A stretch of DNA of 64,000 nucleotides from Gelatoporia subvermispora B (Eukaryota; Basidiomycota; Agaricomycetes; Polyporales; Gelatoporiaceae): positions 595,976 through 659,975 of the forward strand of contig KB445798.1 of the NCBI GenBank assembly GCA_000320605.2, given 5' to 3'. Each line of letters begins with the position of its first letter. Within the stretch, counting starts at the first letter, position 1. Positions 36,336-48,424 of the stretch are shown in pieces. Under the pieces are notes generated by a model that had not been told where the DNA came from, searched no databases, and was given only the letters and a program-made list of their open reading frames with translations. Position numbers and translations under genes: made by a program.

Positions 36336-38244
36336 ATGGCAGCATTACTGACCTATAGCTCTCCACAGGAGATACGCGAGGTATTAGTTGGCCATTACAC
36401 TAAACGTTTCAGCCCAGTTAACGGTGCCATCCAGATCTATAGCAGACTATCAACGACGTTTCGGTCAGGCAAGACTCGGGCTATACCCTACCGGCGACAC
36501 CAGCTACTACAACTTGCACGTCTCGCGAAGGACAACTTAACCAAGCTTGAAGATGCTGTGGCTGAGGACCTTGGGCGGCCTAGATTTGAAAGCGGAACAG
36601 ATACCAGCGCTATCATTGGTGAGGCTCTGCGTGTTGCGGAGCACATTGAAGAATGGGCGCAGCCCACTAAGCCACAGGTGGAGGCATGGCGGAGCTCATG
36701 GGATACCACTGTATACAATGTGCCGAAAGGCCTTGTTCTGATTATTTCGTACGTCATCTTCTTTCGGTATGTCGCCGCCTGCTGACCGGTGCTGAGCACT
36801 TTGTCAGCCCATGGAATTACCCATTCTATCTCAACCTGATGCCGCTCATTGGTGCGATCTCCGCGGGATGTACAGCCGTTCTCAAGCCTTCTGAGATGGC
36901 GCCCGCCTCTGCGAAGCTCCTGGCAGAGCTCATTCCTCGCTATCTGGACGCCGACGCGTGTGCCGTCGTCAACGGCGGCCCCGAGGAGACGACGATCCTC
37001 CTTGACATGAAGTGGGACCACATCTTCTTCACCGGCGGGACAAGGATTGGACGAATTGTGGCCTCTGCAGCTGCCAAACACCTAACGCCTGTCACCCTGG
37101 AGCTGGGGGGAAAGTCGCCAGTGATTGTGGATGGCGAGTTTGATCTGAAGCTCGCTGCCAAGCGCATTCTGTACGGGAAGTTCCTCAATTGCGGTCAAGT
37201 ATGTTTACGATACGAATGCAGAGGCAATTCTGACTCGTGTTTAGCTTTGTATTACACCAGACTACGTCCTAATCCCTCGCGACAGGGCTGACGATCTAGT
37301 CGACGCGCTCAAGGAAGCCTATCACTCATTCTTCCCCGATAACCCTCTGTCAAAGGGGTCAGATTGGGGAAGGATTATAAATACTGCTCATCATGCCCGC
37401 TTGAGGGCGCTCATTGAATAAACCCGGGGTGAGATAGTCCTTGGCGCCGAGTACGATGGCGACAAACGAATCGCCCCTACCATCGTCAAAAACATTCCTG
37501 CGGATGATATTCTCATGGAAGGGTACGTGACGTGATATAAGCATACATTGCATTATGCTCATCGATGTGACTCAGGGAACTATTTGGGCCGATACTACCG
37601 ATAGTTCCTGTCGACAATTTGGACGAGGCTGTCCAGTTTGTTGCAGAACGGTGAGATGTAGCGTTATTGGGATGGAGATTGAAAGCTTATCCTCTTGCTT
37701 GTCACGTAGTCCGAGCCCGCTAGTTGTGTATGCCTTTACGAACGGCGAGCTCCTCAAAGGAAGACGTGGGTTACGTGTATTCAACTATTCGAACCTGGCT
37801 TATACAGAATCTAGTGCTCGAGACTACGCAGAGCGGCACGCTAGCATTGAACGACACCATCACGCAGTTAATGGGTGAGTCGGCCTGTTTGCGTGCTTGA
37901 CAGTATTCTCAGTTACTCCGTCTGCATCACAAGTCCACGAAGCTCCCTTCGGGGGGAAGGGCGATTCCGGATGTGAGTGAGCACCATAGATCCACCTCCT
38001 CGTGCTGAACCATTGTCAGATGGCGCATACTTCGGGAAAGATAGTTTTGATACGTTCACCCACCGTCGCCCGTATGTCCAAATACCTTCCGAGTGAGTCC
38101 TCACGGTCATACTATCAAGATCATTACTGATAAGTGAGGCGCTCCAGAATCGAACCCCTCTTCGCTATGCGGTATCGCCCCTACACCGATGAGGCCTACG
38201 CAACCATGGTTTCAGGCCCCAAAGCGGTGATCCCGGAGGCATGA
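36336..38244 (+). pseudogene. Aldehyde dehydrogenase (class 3-like), 10 exons, one in-frame stop
   Basis: Exons 36336-36380, 36435-36748, 36808-37198, 37245-37522, 37576-37650, 37710-37765, 37815-37874, 37934-37972, 38020-38092, 38148-38244; the sum is 1428 nt. The start MAALLTYSSPQEIRE is followed by FRSGKTRAIPYRRHQLLQLA, PWNYPFYLNLMPLIGAISAG, FTGGTRIGRIVASAAAKHLT and LELGGKSP (Glu218). Next come GQLCITPDYV with the catalytic Cys252, ELFGPILPIVPV and DSFDTFTHRRPYVQIP. The whole length matches membrane-linked fungal ALDHs that oxidise long-chain or aromatic aldehydes. The codon at 37419-37421 is TAA (ALIE*TRGEI) inside a well-conserved exon with no splice site to remove it. The frame and splice sites downstream remain good, so the loss is recent, or the base is an error. 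Translation would end at 308 aa and lack part of the catalytic and oligomerisation regions. Confidence 0.85.
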
Positions 38245-39601
38245 CCATTTTATACCAGCATCACGATTCGTGTATTATGTTGTGCGTTTCAGCGTATTCT
38301 AGCATATGATATCCGGGAGACCCTCGCTGGGGATCATGTCCAGGCATGACGCAGAAGTTAAGGCGGTATTTTCCTCGCAACACCTACGACACGTGTGGTG
38401 GGTAGTCGTCCTTCTTGCGTCGTCTAGAGGTGTGCTCGTTGTGAGCACTGCATCGCTCTGGACCACTTATCCGGGCTAGCAAGCACGTCACCAACGCTCG
38501 CGATCCGTCTCCAGTGACCATGGTATTCATGTTACTATGCCATCGAACTTTTCTAGATGCGGCTCGTCAGGGATCTTGAGTATCCTGGATCTTTCGTGTT
38601 TCCGGCCGCGGAAGTACCATCATATTGATGTCGTCGTGCCAAAAAGCTAGATTTGTCGTATAGGCACGCGGCATTTCTGGAATGCAGTGTGTTCTCTCAT
38701 GGATCAAGGATATCTTGCGCACAGGTTCTAATGATAATGGTCAGTCCCCTACAGTCGTATGTTGATGAGGCTTGTGTAGCAGTCAACCGTCGAGCAGTGA
38801 CTGCTATTGTAGGGCAGACTGTTGGGCAACCACAGCCATGCACCAAACCACTGTCGTAGCACACGCGGGTTTTGGTCGGAGACTTACCAAACCAGTCGTG
38901 CCGCTGTTAGATGAGACGAGGGGTCTCGTTATTGGCTCGTGCTGCAATAGGGAAAGTCAAGCAATAATAGATGGTTGATGATTATGAGATGCTAAGTACA
39001 CAACGGCATAGTTGGGTACAGATGTTTTCTGCTTGTAAGTAGGCTCAAGTAGGTCTACAGAGCATTTGTGAGATCTCTTTTCGGGCCGCGGATAACCACA
39101 TTGGATACATCAGCAGTCCGTTAGTGATTCCCTTTGTACCTCGACAGCGTGGTATCTGACAATAATCATTTATTCGTCCCATTTGCAAACCCGAGATTCA
39201 CTACATCCTAGACGTACAGCCAACCCAGTCACCATTGAACAGTGCATCCGCGAATATTGGTATGACAAGTCGGGGAAGTTGGTGTCTGATTGCTAGGAAC
39301 CATAGCACTTGATGTTCAGCAAGGGCGATTAACGATTGCAATTGGTGCAGTACTCCCAGATTGCTCAATAAGCATACAAGCCTGATATATGGTCTGAAAA
39401 TCCGGAACCTCGCTGGTACGAGACCTCACTTAATATCACTGATAGAACGAAGCCCCAGAGCTTGAAATGTTGCAACGGATGACCCAAGCATCCATCGTGG
39501 GCAATTAAATACAATCCTAGATCTTGGTAGTTGCGTTAGGAGCGGGAATCAAAACTACGAACTCGTAGTGAGCTGAGGATCTGAGGGAACTAGCTAGCGT
39601 C
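38245..39601. other. Intergenic
   Basis: Between the aldehyde dehydrogenase stop and the 3' end of the minus-strand DUF6534 gene. It contains only short frames and is AT-richer than the coding parts. Nothing recognised. Confidence 0.4.
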
Positions 39602-41640
39602 TTACGTGGTCAGCTCCTCTTCTGTGTCTAGCTTGGTTTCAGTCGTCATTTTGACTCGGATATTCAACTCCTGTATGATCGTTATGATCCCATGTGAATC
39701 AGAGTGATCTTCCAAGTGACACACCTTCTCGACTAGTCTCCCAAAACCGCTATCGGGCCCAATCCGGGTCACTTTCGTTGTATCGCGGAACGCGTATGGC
39801 ATCTCTAGTAGCTCTACAGGCAGCTTTTCTGACAATGCGGTTTCCCTGAGATATCTCCGGGCATTATATGTAGCGAGAAGCGAAACCAAGAGCACTGGTG
39901 GGCTATCATGAGTACATCAGAAGTATTTGACGAGCACACTCACGTTGTGGCAAGATGAGGTAGAGTGCTACATAAATGTATGAGTTCTTCTTCACTGCGA
40001 ACTGAAAAGCAGCAAATTATTGACTAGCTCGTCGTCGAGGAAGTGTATCGTACCATTAGCATGCAAGCTGATGCACACATGCTAATTGCACAAATCAGCG
40101 AGCGAACGTCGGGCACATTTACGGAGCACAGACGAAGTGAGTGCGCCGGTATTGATGCTGTAGATCATAAGTGATCGCAACACCGTGTCGGTCCTGGTGT
40201 GGGGAATTGTTAACCAGGTTAGGGAATATAGGGACTCATTTGAGGACGGACTTTGTAAAGCCGGTGCGGCATCTCAGCAATAACACCACTTGCAAGAGAG
40301 CGATCACTAGATCTGCCGCTACACCAGCACCGGTACCAATGTAGAGACGCCACTGTACAAATGACCTCACTGACTGGATATGCTATATGCAAGTGAGTGG
40401 ACGTACACTGATGACTATCACGTCTTCGAACTGAAGTAGAGTAGCTCTACACATGATCAGTATCTGCGGATAGACTCAACCCACTAATAGTCGTACACTT
40501 TGGCCATGAAGTCTTGGGGTGACAATATCAGCTTGATTTAGGAGCACGTATGACGTCGAACTTAACCTAATCCAGCAGCTAATGGAAAGAACACAGTGTA
40601 ATGTCAACATATGCTCTCATAAGATCACTGCGTTATCCTGACCAAATGTGACCAGAGAGAGCGCGACCTGGAAGTATGTGCGCAATGAGCAATGGATCAC
40701 CTGGTACGTGATGTGTACTCACAAGTGGGATAGCGCAGTATCGCTCACGGTGCCCCCCGCTCACTAGGAGAATGAGATCATGAAACCTTCGTGCTCTTGT
40801 CGACCATGCGGCTTACACTTCCAGATTCGATGGCAGAACAATCTGAGATGATGTCGTGTGAGTATATCTTCTGTAAGATATATCGTCAGTCTTACCCTCT
40901 GACAGTTGTCTCTAGAAGTACCTATGCCGAGGCATGACGGGTCATCTCGTATGAGGCTGCGAGAACCCTTGACTTTCTTACCTCGATTGGTACTAAGACC
41001 TGTGTATGACACTGCAGTGAGATGTAGCTCTTGAAAGCACAAACCAGTCCCTACCGAGACACTCCTGATGAAGTAACATATTCAACGATTGTTATTGTAC
41101 GTGCAACAAAGGATCTCTCATACCACACGGGTGGTTCTACGGGCGAACTTGGATTCCCGAAGAGTGTTATTGTATAGTGATAGATCGCATGGGTGACAAA
41201 CACAATGTGCATGGTATCCAACAGACTAGGGTCAGGATTAGCGTGAGCGTCATTCTTAAATTTTGTGGATACGCACCCAAGTATACCGACCTACAAGATA
41301 CGTCAGCTCGAAATTGGAGAACATACATTCACAACTTGCCAGGATCTTCACGGGCCGAGGATCGAAAGTTGAATGGCCAAAGTAATTATAGCATTGCCCA
41401 ACCGTAAGACCATACAACCTAAGTCATTAAATGACAGTTATCGTGGTTTACGCGCTACGTCCGAACAGTGACTCACACAGCAGAAAGTATCACTCCTGGT
41501 CAACATACGTCAAAGGTTCTCATGTGATGGGAAGCCTGGATGACGTGCTACTCACCAACTAGACATGCTCCCAAGGTATCGCCAATAGAGAAACCATCCA
41601 CCTCAACGGGTGCAGCGACACCGTAGTTGCAACTATTCAT
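39602..41640 (-). CDS. DUF6534-family seven-span membrane protein (copy 2)
   Basis: Minus-strand 5' exons: 41640-41556, 41495-41477, 41418-41340, 41290-41277, and one starting at 41225. They give MNSCNYGVAAPVEVDGFSIG, DTLGACLVGVILSAV, LYGLTVGQCYNYFGHSTFDP, RPVKIL, VGILG and LLDTMHIVFVTHAIYHYTI. A middle exon near 40320-40260 reads AADLVIALLQVVLLLRCRTG. The last exon, ending at 39602, gives LLVSLLATYNARRYLRETAL and TPYAFRD-like text, then TTKVTRIGPDSGFG, and closes with MTTETKLDTEEELTT. These match the DUF6534 family and are very close to copy 3 on the opposite strand at 46407-48424. Exons between about 41140 and 39900 are only partly resolved. The third intron starts with GC (GCAAGT), as in copy 3. 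Function is unknown. Confidence 0.82.
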
Positions 41641-44600
41641 GTCTGAGGTAGGCTCAATAGGGGTCCAATGTAGCCGGGCTTCGTGACGATCGTGACTACC
41701 TTTATATCCTGGAGGCAGGTGAATCAAAGGCGCCAGATCATAGCTTTGACAATTTGCCTTCAAGTATCAACTAAGGGGCTGAGTATAGAATGGATATCCA
41801 GCTCGGCGATTGAGATGCGGCTTCGAATCATCCACCATCGCCGCCTTGTAGTCAAGTCTACAATCATGATAGTATCCGCCTACCCTGACGGAACTATGAG
41901 TGAATGTATGGATTGTCTGACCAACAACTGGATACGATGCTAAGCTTAGTACCAACATATCGTAATCACCACATAGCCCCACTTCTTGTCTCGACACTCC
42001 GGACAAATTCGCACCATGCCAACTGTCCCAAGCCGGAGGATGAGGTGACACGTATGATCGGTGTCGCAGAGAACGCCGCGCCTGGATTAGATATTAGTCG
42101 GATTCAACAAGGACCAGCGTGGAACTGCGGAAGCCTGCATGGGTGCGCTCCGATTAGCACTCATAGCAGGTGTGATCCCATCCGGGCAACCGAGTAGAGA
42201 CAAACCTTCCGAATGCACGCTGCTCACGCTCAAGCATTCAGTGTCCAAGTCGCAAGGTCTCGAAGAACTCGGCGCTCGTGCACTAGTGCGCGTCCTTGCA
42301 TATCTCCGTGGCGGTCATCGAGTGCGCTACAATACTCGAGAAATGAGACTCGTAGACGAGGCGAGCTTTGCAGAGAGCGGGCCAGTTGCACCAGGTACGG
42401 CGAGCCTTTTGGGGTTGAGATTGTGGACCCGGGCCGCCCGGACGGCATGGTGCCGGAAGATTGCGGGGAGGTCGGGCTCACATTCAGGGCCCAGGCGCAA
42501 GCTCGCGCTGGCAGCGTCCAACTACTTGGCGATATGTCATGATATTCCATCTCCCGCTGCCACCGCCGTGATCCATCTCCAGCGGCCAGGCTATTCGTCT
42601 GCATGTCCCACCAGACAACCTCGCGTGCTACATCGCAGGACATACCCGTAATGTTGAATCTTATCGATTTGACCGCAAGAGTATTGTGATTATTTTTCTG
42701 GGGTTGAGATCATCGTTACGCCTATGAGGACGGGCAGCGACATTTCGAGGTGAACAAGCCAGACTTTCCATCCAGGTAACTATGTCACAAATAATCGTGG
42801 TTCGCACCAGCACCTTTCATCGACTGATTTTCTTTTGGTAACTACACCCGATGATGATAGTCACGTCCCTGCAGCTCTTCATTGATGAGGTTTCACCTCG
42901 CGGTGAATTGTTGGACAGTGACCGCTGTAGCTACTCAGACTCTTGAATCTCTAAGACTTCGTTTCCGCCTCGCGCAGCAGAAAGCTGAGATAGCACCGTT
43001 TTGCTTGGTCGCATACCGGATGGGCCTGGTCGACCGTGTTTTACAGACGATTCCGGTCCGTGTCTCTGGTCCGTCCCGAGTCATATCATCACTTCATGGT
43101 TCATCTGCGATGTCAGGCTGCACGAGGTCTGGTGCTGCACTCAGCACATTACTGCGTGGGCTCTCTGTATAACGTGAGTACCTCCACATACCAGCCCGTA
43201 TTTCCGTCTGTCAAGCTTTTTCTAGTGAATGCTTTGGCTGCACTGCACAGATTTCCTATACGTTTTCTGTACTGAATGCCCTATTGTTTGAATTTGTCTT
43301 ATGATTGGCTCATTTAAATCATAATCGCTCAAGTTGACCGGCGACCGGTGACCCTCCAGGTCATGCCAGAATCACCTGTACTTGCTCCTTTGATGTTGTG
43401 TCCTGTCTCTCAGCAACCTGTTTAACTTTGCTGTCCACAATAATTTACAGAGCTCATATGCTCGGATTCCCCTCAAAGTTCACAGTTCAGGCACCAAGGA
43501 TCTCAATTTCTCCACGATCTTTGCTCCGGAATCGGTATTGCAGGTTTGGCATGCTGAATACCTATGCAGACCCGCAGTCATGTCATTAGCACAGCTGTGT
43601 GGACGCAAATTCAACCAACATCCATCAAAGCTTGTGCGGCGAGGTACACTTGCACTAGAGCTTCGATAGTCGTAACCGCGGGACTCGTCGATGTCCTTCC
43701 ACATGTTGTCTCCTGATCGCATCTGGGTATCCTAGGATTCGAACAGCGCCAGTGATACATAGGATTCAGAAGAACACCAGAATTTGGTAGTGCATCATCC
43801 GGGTAGTGTATATGGCACCCTCGTGGTCGTTCACATGTGGCGCCACAGGAACACAAAAGCGGTGTAGAATTCTAGGATGCACATGTCGCTGAACAGCACG
43901 TTGACAAGGCGTCAACCGATATCTTGGGCGATGCCCCCAACAGTCGAACGCGAGTGTTCAACCAACTCGGTGCTGAAAAGACATCCTTGTTGAGTTCGAG
44001 GGATTGACGAGGTCTGCTTGGATCCTGTTCTCATTCTGCACGGCTCTTGAAGGACGTTGCAATACACTGATGTATGTGACTCGCGGGTCGACTGATCGGT
44101 GGTACGTCCTCATGAATACATGGTAGTGCACATTGTGACAGAGAGCATCTGACGATGGTGGAGGCTAAGCCTATGAGCTTGTGTGCAGGACGCACTGGCC
44201 ACCGTGAGAAGTCAGAGAGTAAGCGCCACATAAAAATGGAAACCCATCACCAGCGACCAGCTCTTCGTAAGTACTCCTCATCGACATCGACATGCTTCGC
44301 AGCTTTGTGACACCATCGCCTATCAGAGTGCTTACTCGAACCTAGGAAACGCATATCTTCTTCAACTGCTCTTTCCAGCGCAGTCTTAAAGGATGCAAAC
44401 CATCTCAGATGCTTCGACTCGCGTCAACGGTGTCGTCAAGCCTCAAACGACTCGATTGATACCGGGACTGTCTCAGTCTCGAATCTATCTCTACCGCGGA
44501 GTGTAAGATTACACATATGGACGTAACTGTCTGTACATCAGTCCATCGTTAGCATTTATTGAAGCAACTATCCGGAGCACTTAGTTGGGTCGCGGAGCCA

Positions 44601-46406
44601 CTGAGAATGTCAAGACGACCCCGGAGATCACCTGGATGAGTAAGAGACGTCCATTGGCTGTGAGGTATGACAAGTATACTATTGCTGCTCAGACAGCTGC
44701 ATTCCGCGCATCCCTCACTCTTATACAACGAGCATTTGTCGAATTCCGAGCTGGAGCCATTGTGCCTACCGGACAAGTTGGTTTTCAGCGGAGCCAGTGG
44801 CCCAGATGTCGGACTAAGGCTTGGCTGTAATAGTGATCTGGCCTTGTGCGGTAGTAGTATACACGAAGGTTCCACGGGGCAACTCTGCACTCTTGAGACG
44901 GTCCATGATTGTGCATACCACTACTCGCACTCCACGCACTCTCTTCCTGGACGCCTTGCAGCCCATTGAATACTATGATGTCCCTCCGCATATCTCGACC
45001 ATGGAGACGCAACGTCTCAGATACGAGCTCCTTGAGAGTATTGTCCGCAGATAGTACTGGATGGCTGCCGAAGCCCACGGGGGAAGCATGAGACATATAT
45101 CCTCCACTCAAGACATCATGGAAAGGGGTCGTCGCTGTAATGGAAGATGCCGACGTATGCATATACACTGTCGTACAATCCTGGTGCCACGACTACTGAT
45201 AGTGTATGCTACAGACAGTCAAGGACGTACAGGATCGTTGCTTGAATATAGCGTCCAGATTGTAGTGTCCTGTTGTCAATCCAGCCCACCATGCCATTGA
45301 CGTACCCGGCAGTATATGGTCGGCAGCGTGCAATGAAGTCAAGTTGTATTTGCTTTAGCTCGGTAAAGCCTCTGTATTTCTCAGATTAGCATCGATGAAC
45401 GATCAAAGAGGCACGTCAGAACCTCATAAGCGCGGGGACATCCTTCATCGATCACGATGCCTCAGATACGAGAATCTGAAATACCAAAGATCATGGGAGC
45501 TCATGTACTTTTTTGGTCCACCCGGAGATGGAGGGGAACACTCCTGATTGATCATCGCGTATTTTCTTTCCACATTATACGGGCTCTGCTCTTGCTAAGA
45601 AACCCTTTAAGCATGCTGCGGGCGTCCAGCGACCCAAATATCTTTACGACAAACTCCACCTGCACTAGGTTATGTTGGTTCATGAGGTGCGTCGCGTGTT
45701 CTAGCTGAAGCATGTCCAGCCGTAACCACGAAGGAGTTATCATCAAGGGCGATGATTCCATCATGGATTCCGGAGGTGAAGGCATCGTCCAGTGTACATG
45801 GTAAGATCTCGACCTGTCCCCTCTCACGACTGACGAATTTGACAGTGAGACTCGGAGTTTCATACGGGCCACCTTACCCTAAATATACATCCGCAGCATC
45901 CGGGGCTGATACCGACAATGCCAAGTGACGTTATATGACATGTTCTCAAATTAGGTGTCCGTACCTATGCGCTTGGCACAGCTAGTATGTGTTATGATTA
46001 GGAAAACTCATCATCAAGTCGTTGATACGTCATCTAGTAAAGCACTCGTATATTGGACGATTGCACTGACCCGGGAAGATGCGTACCGAGACGGCATACT
46101 GCGCGCGGAAGAGCCAGGCCTTACACACTGCGTACATGTCACTGAACCCCTCGACGGATGGGATAGCGGCAATGGGCTCTAACGCAGTGAGTGGTGACTT
46201 GAAATACGCGCACAGCGTGGCACTGAAGTCATTGATTATGGTTCATCTTGTGCTATCTTGGACCATCCATCCAGATTCGAAGATGAATCTGTCAGCGCAA
46301 TGATTACCACCAAGCTCCGCCTTGATCATAGCATTCGGCTTCACTATAAATGCTGTCATTTTGGATGAGCAAAAATCAGCGCACGTCTACTGTGTTCTCT
46401 CCAGGG
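41641..46406. other. Intergenic between divergent DUF6534 paralogues
   Basis: About 4.8 kb with no recognised gene. Around 42139-42651 a GC-rich block is open in several frames on both strands (170 codons plus, 137 codons minus). One plus frame contains YGEPFGVEIVDPGRPDG, faintly like the C-terminal hinge of adenylate-forming enzymes, but nothing else supports that. Around 44595-45872 minus-strand frames such as TLKELVSETLRLHG faintly resemble a P450 K-helix, and again nothing else supports it. Confidence 0.35.
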
Positions 46407-48424
46407 ATGGATTGCAACAGCACCTTAGTGGCAGATTCTTTGTCTATCAACAGTACTCTGGGTCCGGGCTTAGCTGGTGTGTCACATTTATCCTGGAGTC
46501 AAAGGCTGGCATCGCTTAGAGTCATCGTCAGGCATCATATTCTCCGCAATGTTCGTCAAATGCACCTTAGCTTCCGCCCCATTGCTGATAGGTGAACTTG
46601 ACGTGTGACTCCAGATTGTATGGCCTTACTGCCGGACAATGCTACACATATTTCGGTCACTCACCCTCGGACCCCCGCCCGGTGAAGTTCCTAGCAAGTG
46701 ACAGACATTTCTCATACCTGCACTCTTCGCTGAAGCAGATACCAGGTTGGCATTCTGGGGTACGATCTCGCAGACTATACGACGACGTCTGTTGATCTTG
46801 CCCAAGGCTCCTCGACACAATGCACATAGTGTTCGTGACCCACGCCATTTACTTCTACACTATCACCTTGTTCGGTAGTACGTGCGCCTTGAGTGAGCTT
46901 CCACCAGTTTGGTGAGCAGCATACATTTCATTCTTTATTGTCACCTATGCTGACCTCTACATTCAGGAGTGTTTCGGTACGCATTATATCCATAGTGAGG
47001 GCACTACATCATCTAATATCCCTCATAAGGCCACCATTCCGGTCGAGGTCAGAAACTCCAGTGCATAGTACTTTAACATATCTGCGTACATAACATGCCT
47101 ATTGCCAGATTTTCCTGGAAACCATTGTCAGAGGGTCGGTGCCATTTTTCTGCTAAACAATTCAAAAATCAACTGATATGGTCTCAGGCTATTCTGCTAT
47201 CGGATTTGGAAACGTATGTCAACCGGGTTCTACGGTTGTAAACTATCTTACACGTGCCTCACAGTGAGCGGAAAGCATCGTATCAGGCTCTTTGTCATCC
47301 CGCTTGTAAGTCTCATCTCGCCGTATTACGAAGTAGTACTAAACCGAGGAAGATCATGTTGTCATCCATCACCTTCGGTAAGCTTTCGGTCACCCCATGT
47401 GTGACGGCCCGTGCTGATGTAGCAATGCGGTGATCCTCATAAGCCTCTGGGATAGGTTGGCCTTCATCTTCAGAGCGTGCTTGTCGTGAACTGATCAATG
47501 GGCACTAGATTTCATGATCAAAGAGTAGATCAACGTCAAATGTTTTCACCGTATCGAATTTACTGACCATTTCTCAGAGTCGCTCTTATTTGGTTTGAGG
47601 ATCTGCAGAAGGTTGCCGTAAGTTCTCGGCCATGATCGTGATCAGCCGTGCGCATAAGTGATGCGAATTCGAAGTGGCGTCTCTACATCACCACCGGTGC
47701 AGGCTTAGCTGCTGATCTGATGATCGCTTCCCTCCAAGTCGTGCTACTACTGAGATGCCGTACAGGCTTCCTGAGGTCAGTTCGAGTCTCGCACATTGCT
47801 TGCCTGTGGTTCATGTTAACATGCGGTCCAGGACCGACACTGTGCTCCGTTCTCTGATGCTCTACAGCATCAATACCGGTGTCCTCACAACGTGCGCTTC
47901 GTGGTCATCGTGACTTTGGTTCCACTGACATCGCATCAGTGTAATCGCAGTAGCATGCATGATACTGGTACGTAAATACAATGTCCCCGGAAGAAATAGA
48001 CATTACGACTGACCCCGCAACGCAGTTCGCCGCAGTAAAAGGGTCCTTCATTTACGTGGCATTCTACCTTGCGTTACCGCAATGTAAGTCACCATGCCGC
48101 ATCTTCGTAAATGGCTGCTAAATGTGAAGAAGTGCTGTTGATATCCCTACTCGCGACATACAATGCAAGGAGGTACTTGAGAGAAGCGGCAGTGGCAGAT
48201 AAGGTTCCTATGGAATTACTTGAGACCCCATATGCATTCCGTAGGACCACCAGAGTTACTCGTATCGGTCCGGACAACAGCTTTGGGAAACTGGTTGACA
48301 AGGTGAGCCGGGCCAAGTGTCAGAATAACATGCTGATACAAGGAGCTACCCACAGATGTTGGATGTGCGCGTCAAGACAACTACGGAGACGAAGTTGGAC
48401 ACTAACGATCAACTGGTCAGGTAA
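46407..48424 (+). CDS. DUF6534-family seven-span membrane protein (copy 3)
   Basis: Plus-strand 5' exons 46407-46476, 46532-46550, 46615-46693, 46746-46759, and one starting at 46807. They give MDCNSTLVADSLSINSTLGP, GIIFSAI, LYGLTAGQCYTYFGHSPSDP, RPVKFL, VGILG and LLDTMHIVFVTHAIYFYTIT. Later exons give GAGLAADLMIASLQVVLLLR, then CRTGFLR, around 47690-47775. Near 48129-48302 they give LLISLLATYNARRYLREAAV and YAFRRTTRVTRIGPDNSFG. The final exon, ending TAA at 48422-48424, gives MLDVRVKTTTETKLDTNDQL. It is a close paralogue of copy 2 along its whole resolved length, in opposite orientation. The third intron has a GC donor (GCAAGT at 46694). Exons from about 46890 to 47670 and from 47775 to 48110 were not fully resolved. 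Function unknown. Confidence 0.82.

Noticed and set aside
43715..43760. Possible tRNA (GGATTCGAAC text)
   Set aside because: Only the T-loop-like text is present; no acceptor stem, anticodon arm or D-arm pairs around it on either strand.
44785..45168. Minus-strand frame with TLKELVSETLRLHG, like a P450 K-helix
   Set aside because: No haem-binding loop, PERF motif or I-helix is found in order on that strand within 3 kb, and overlapping frames are equally open. One short match is not enough.
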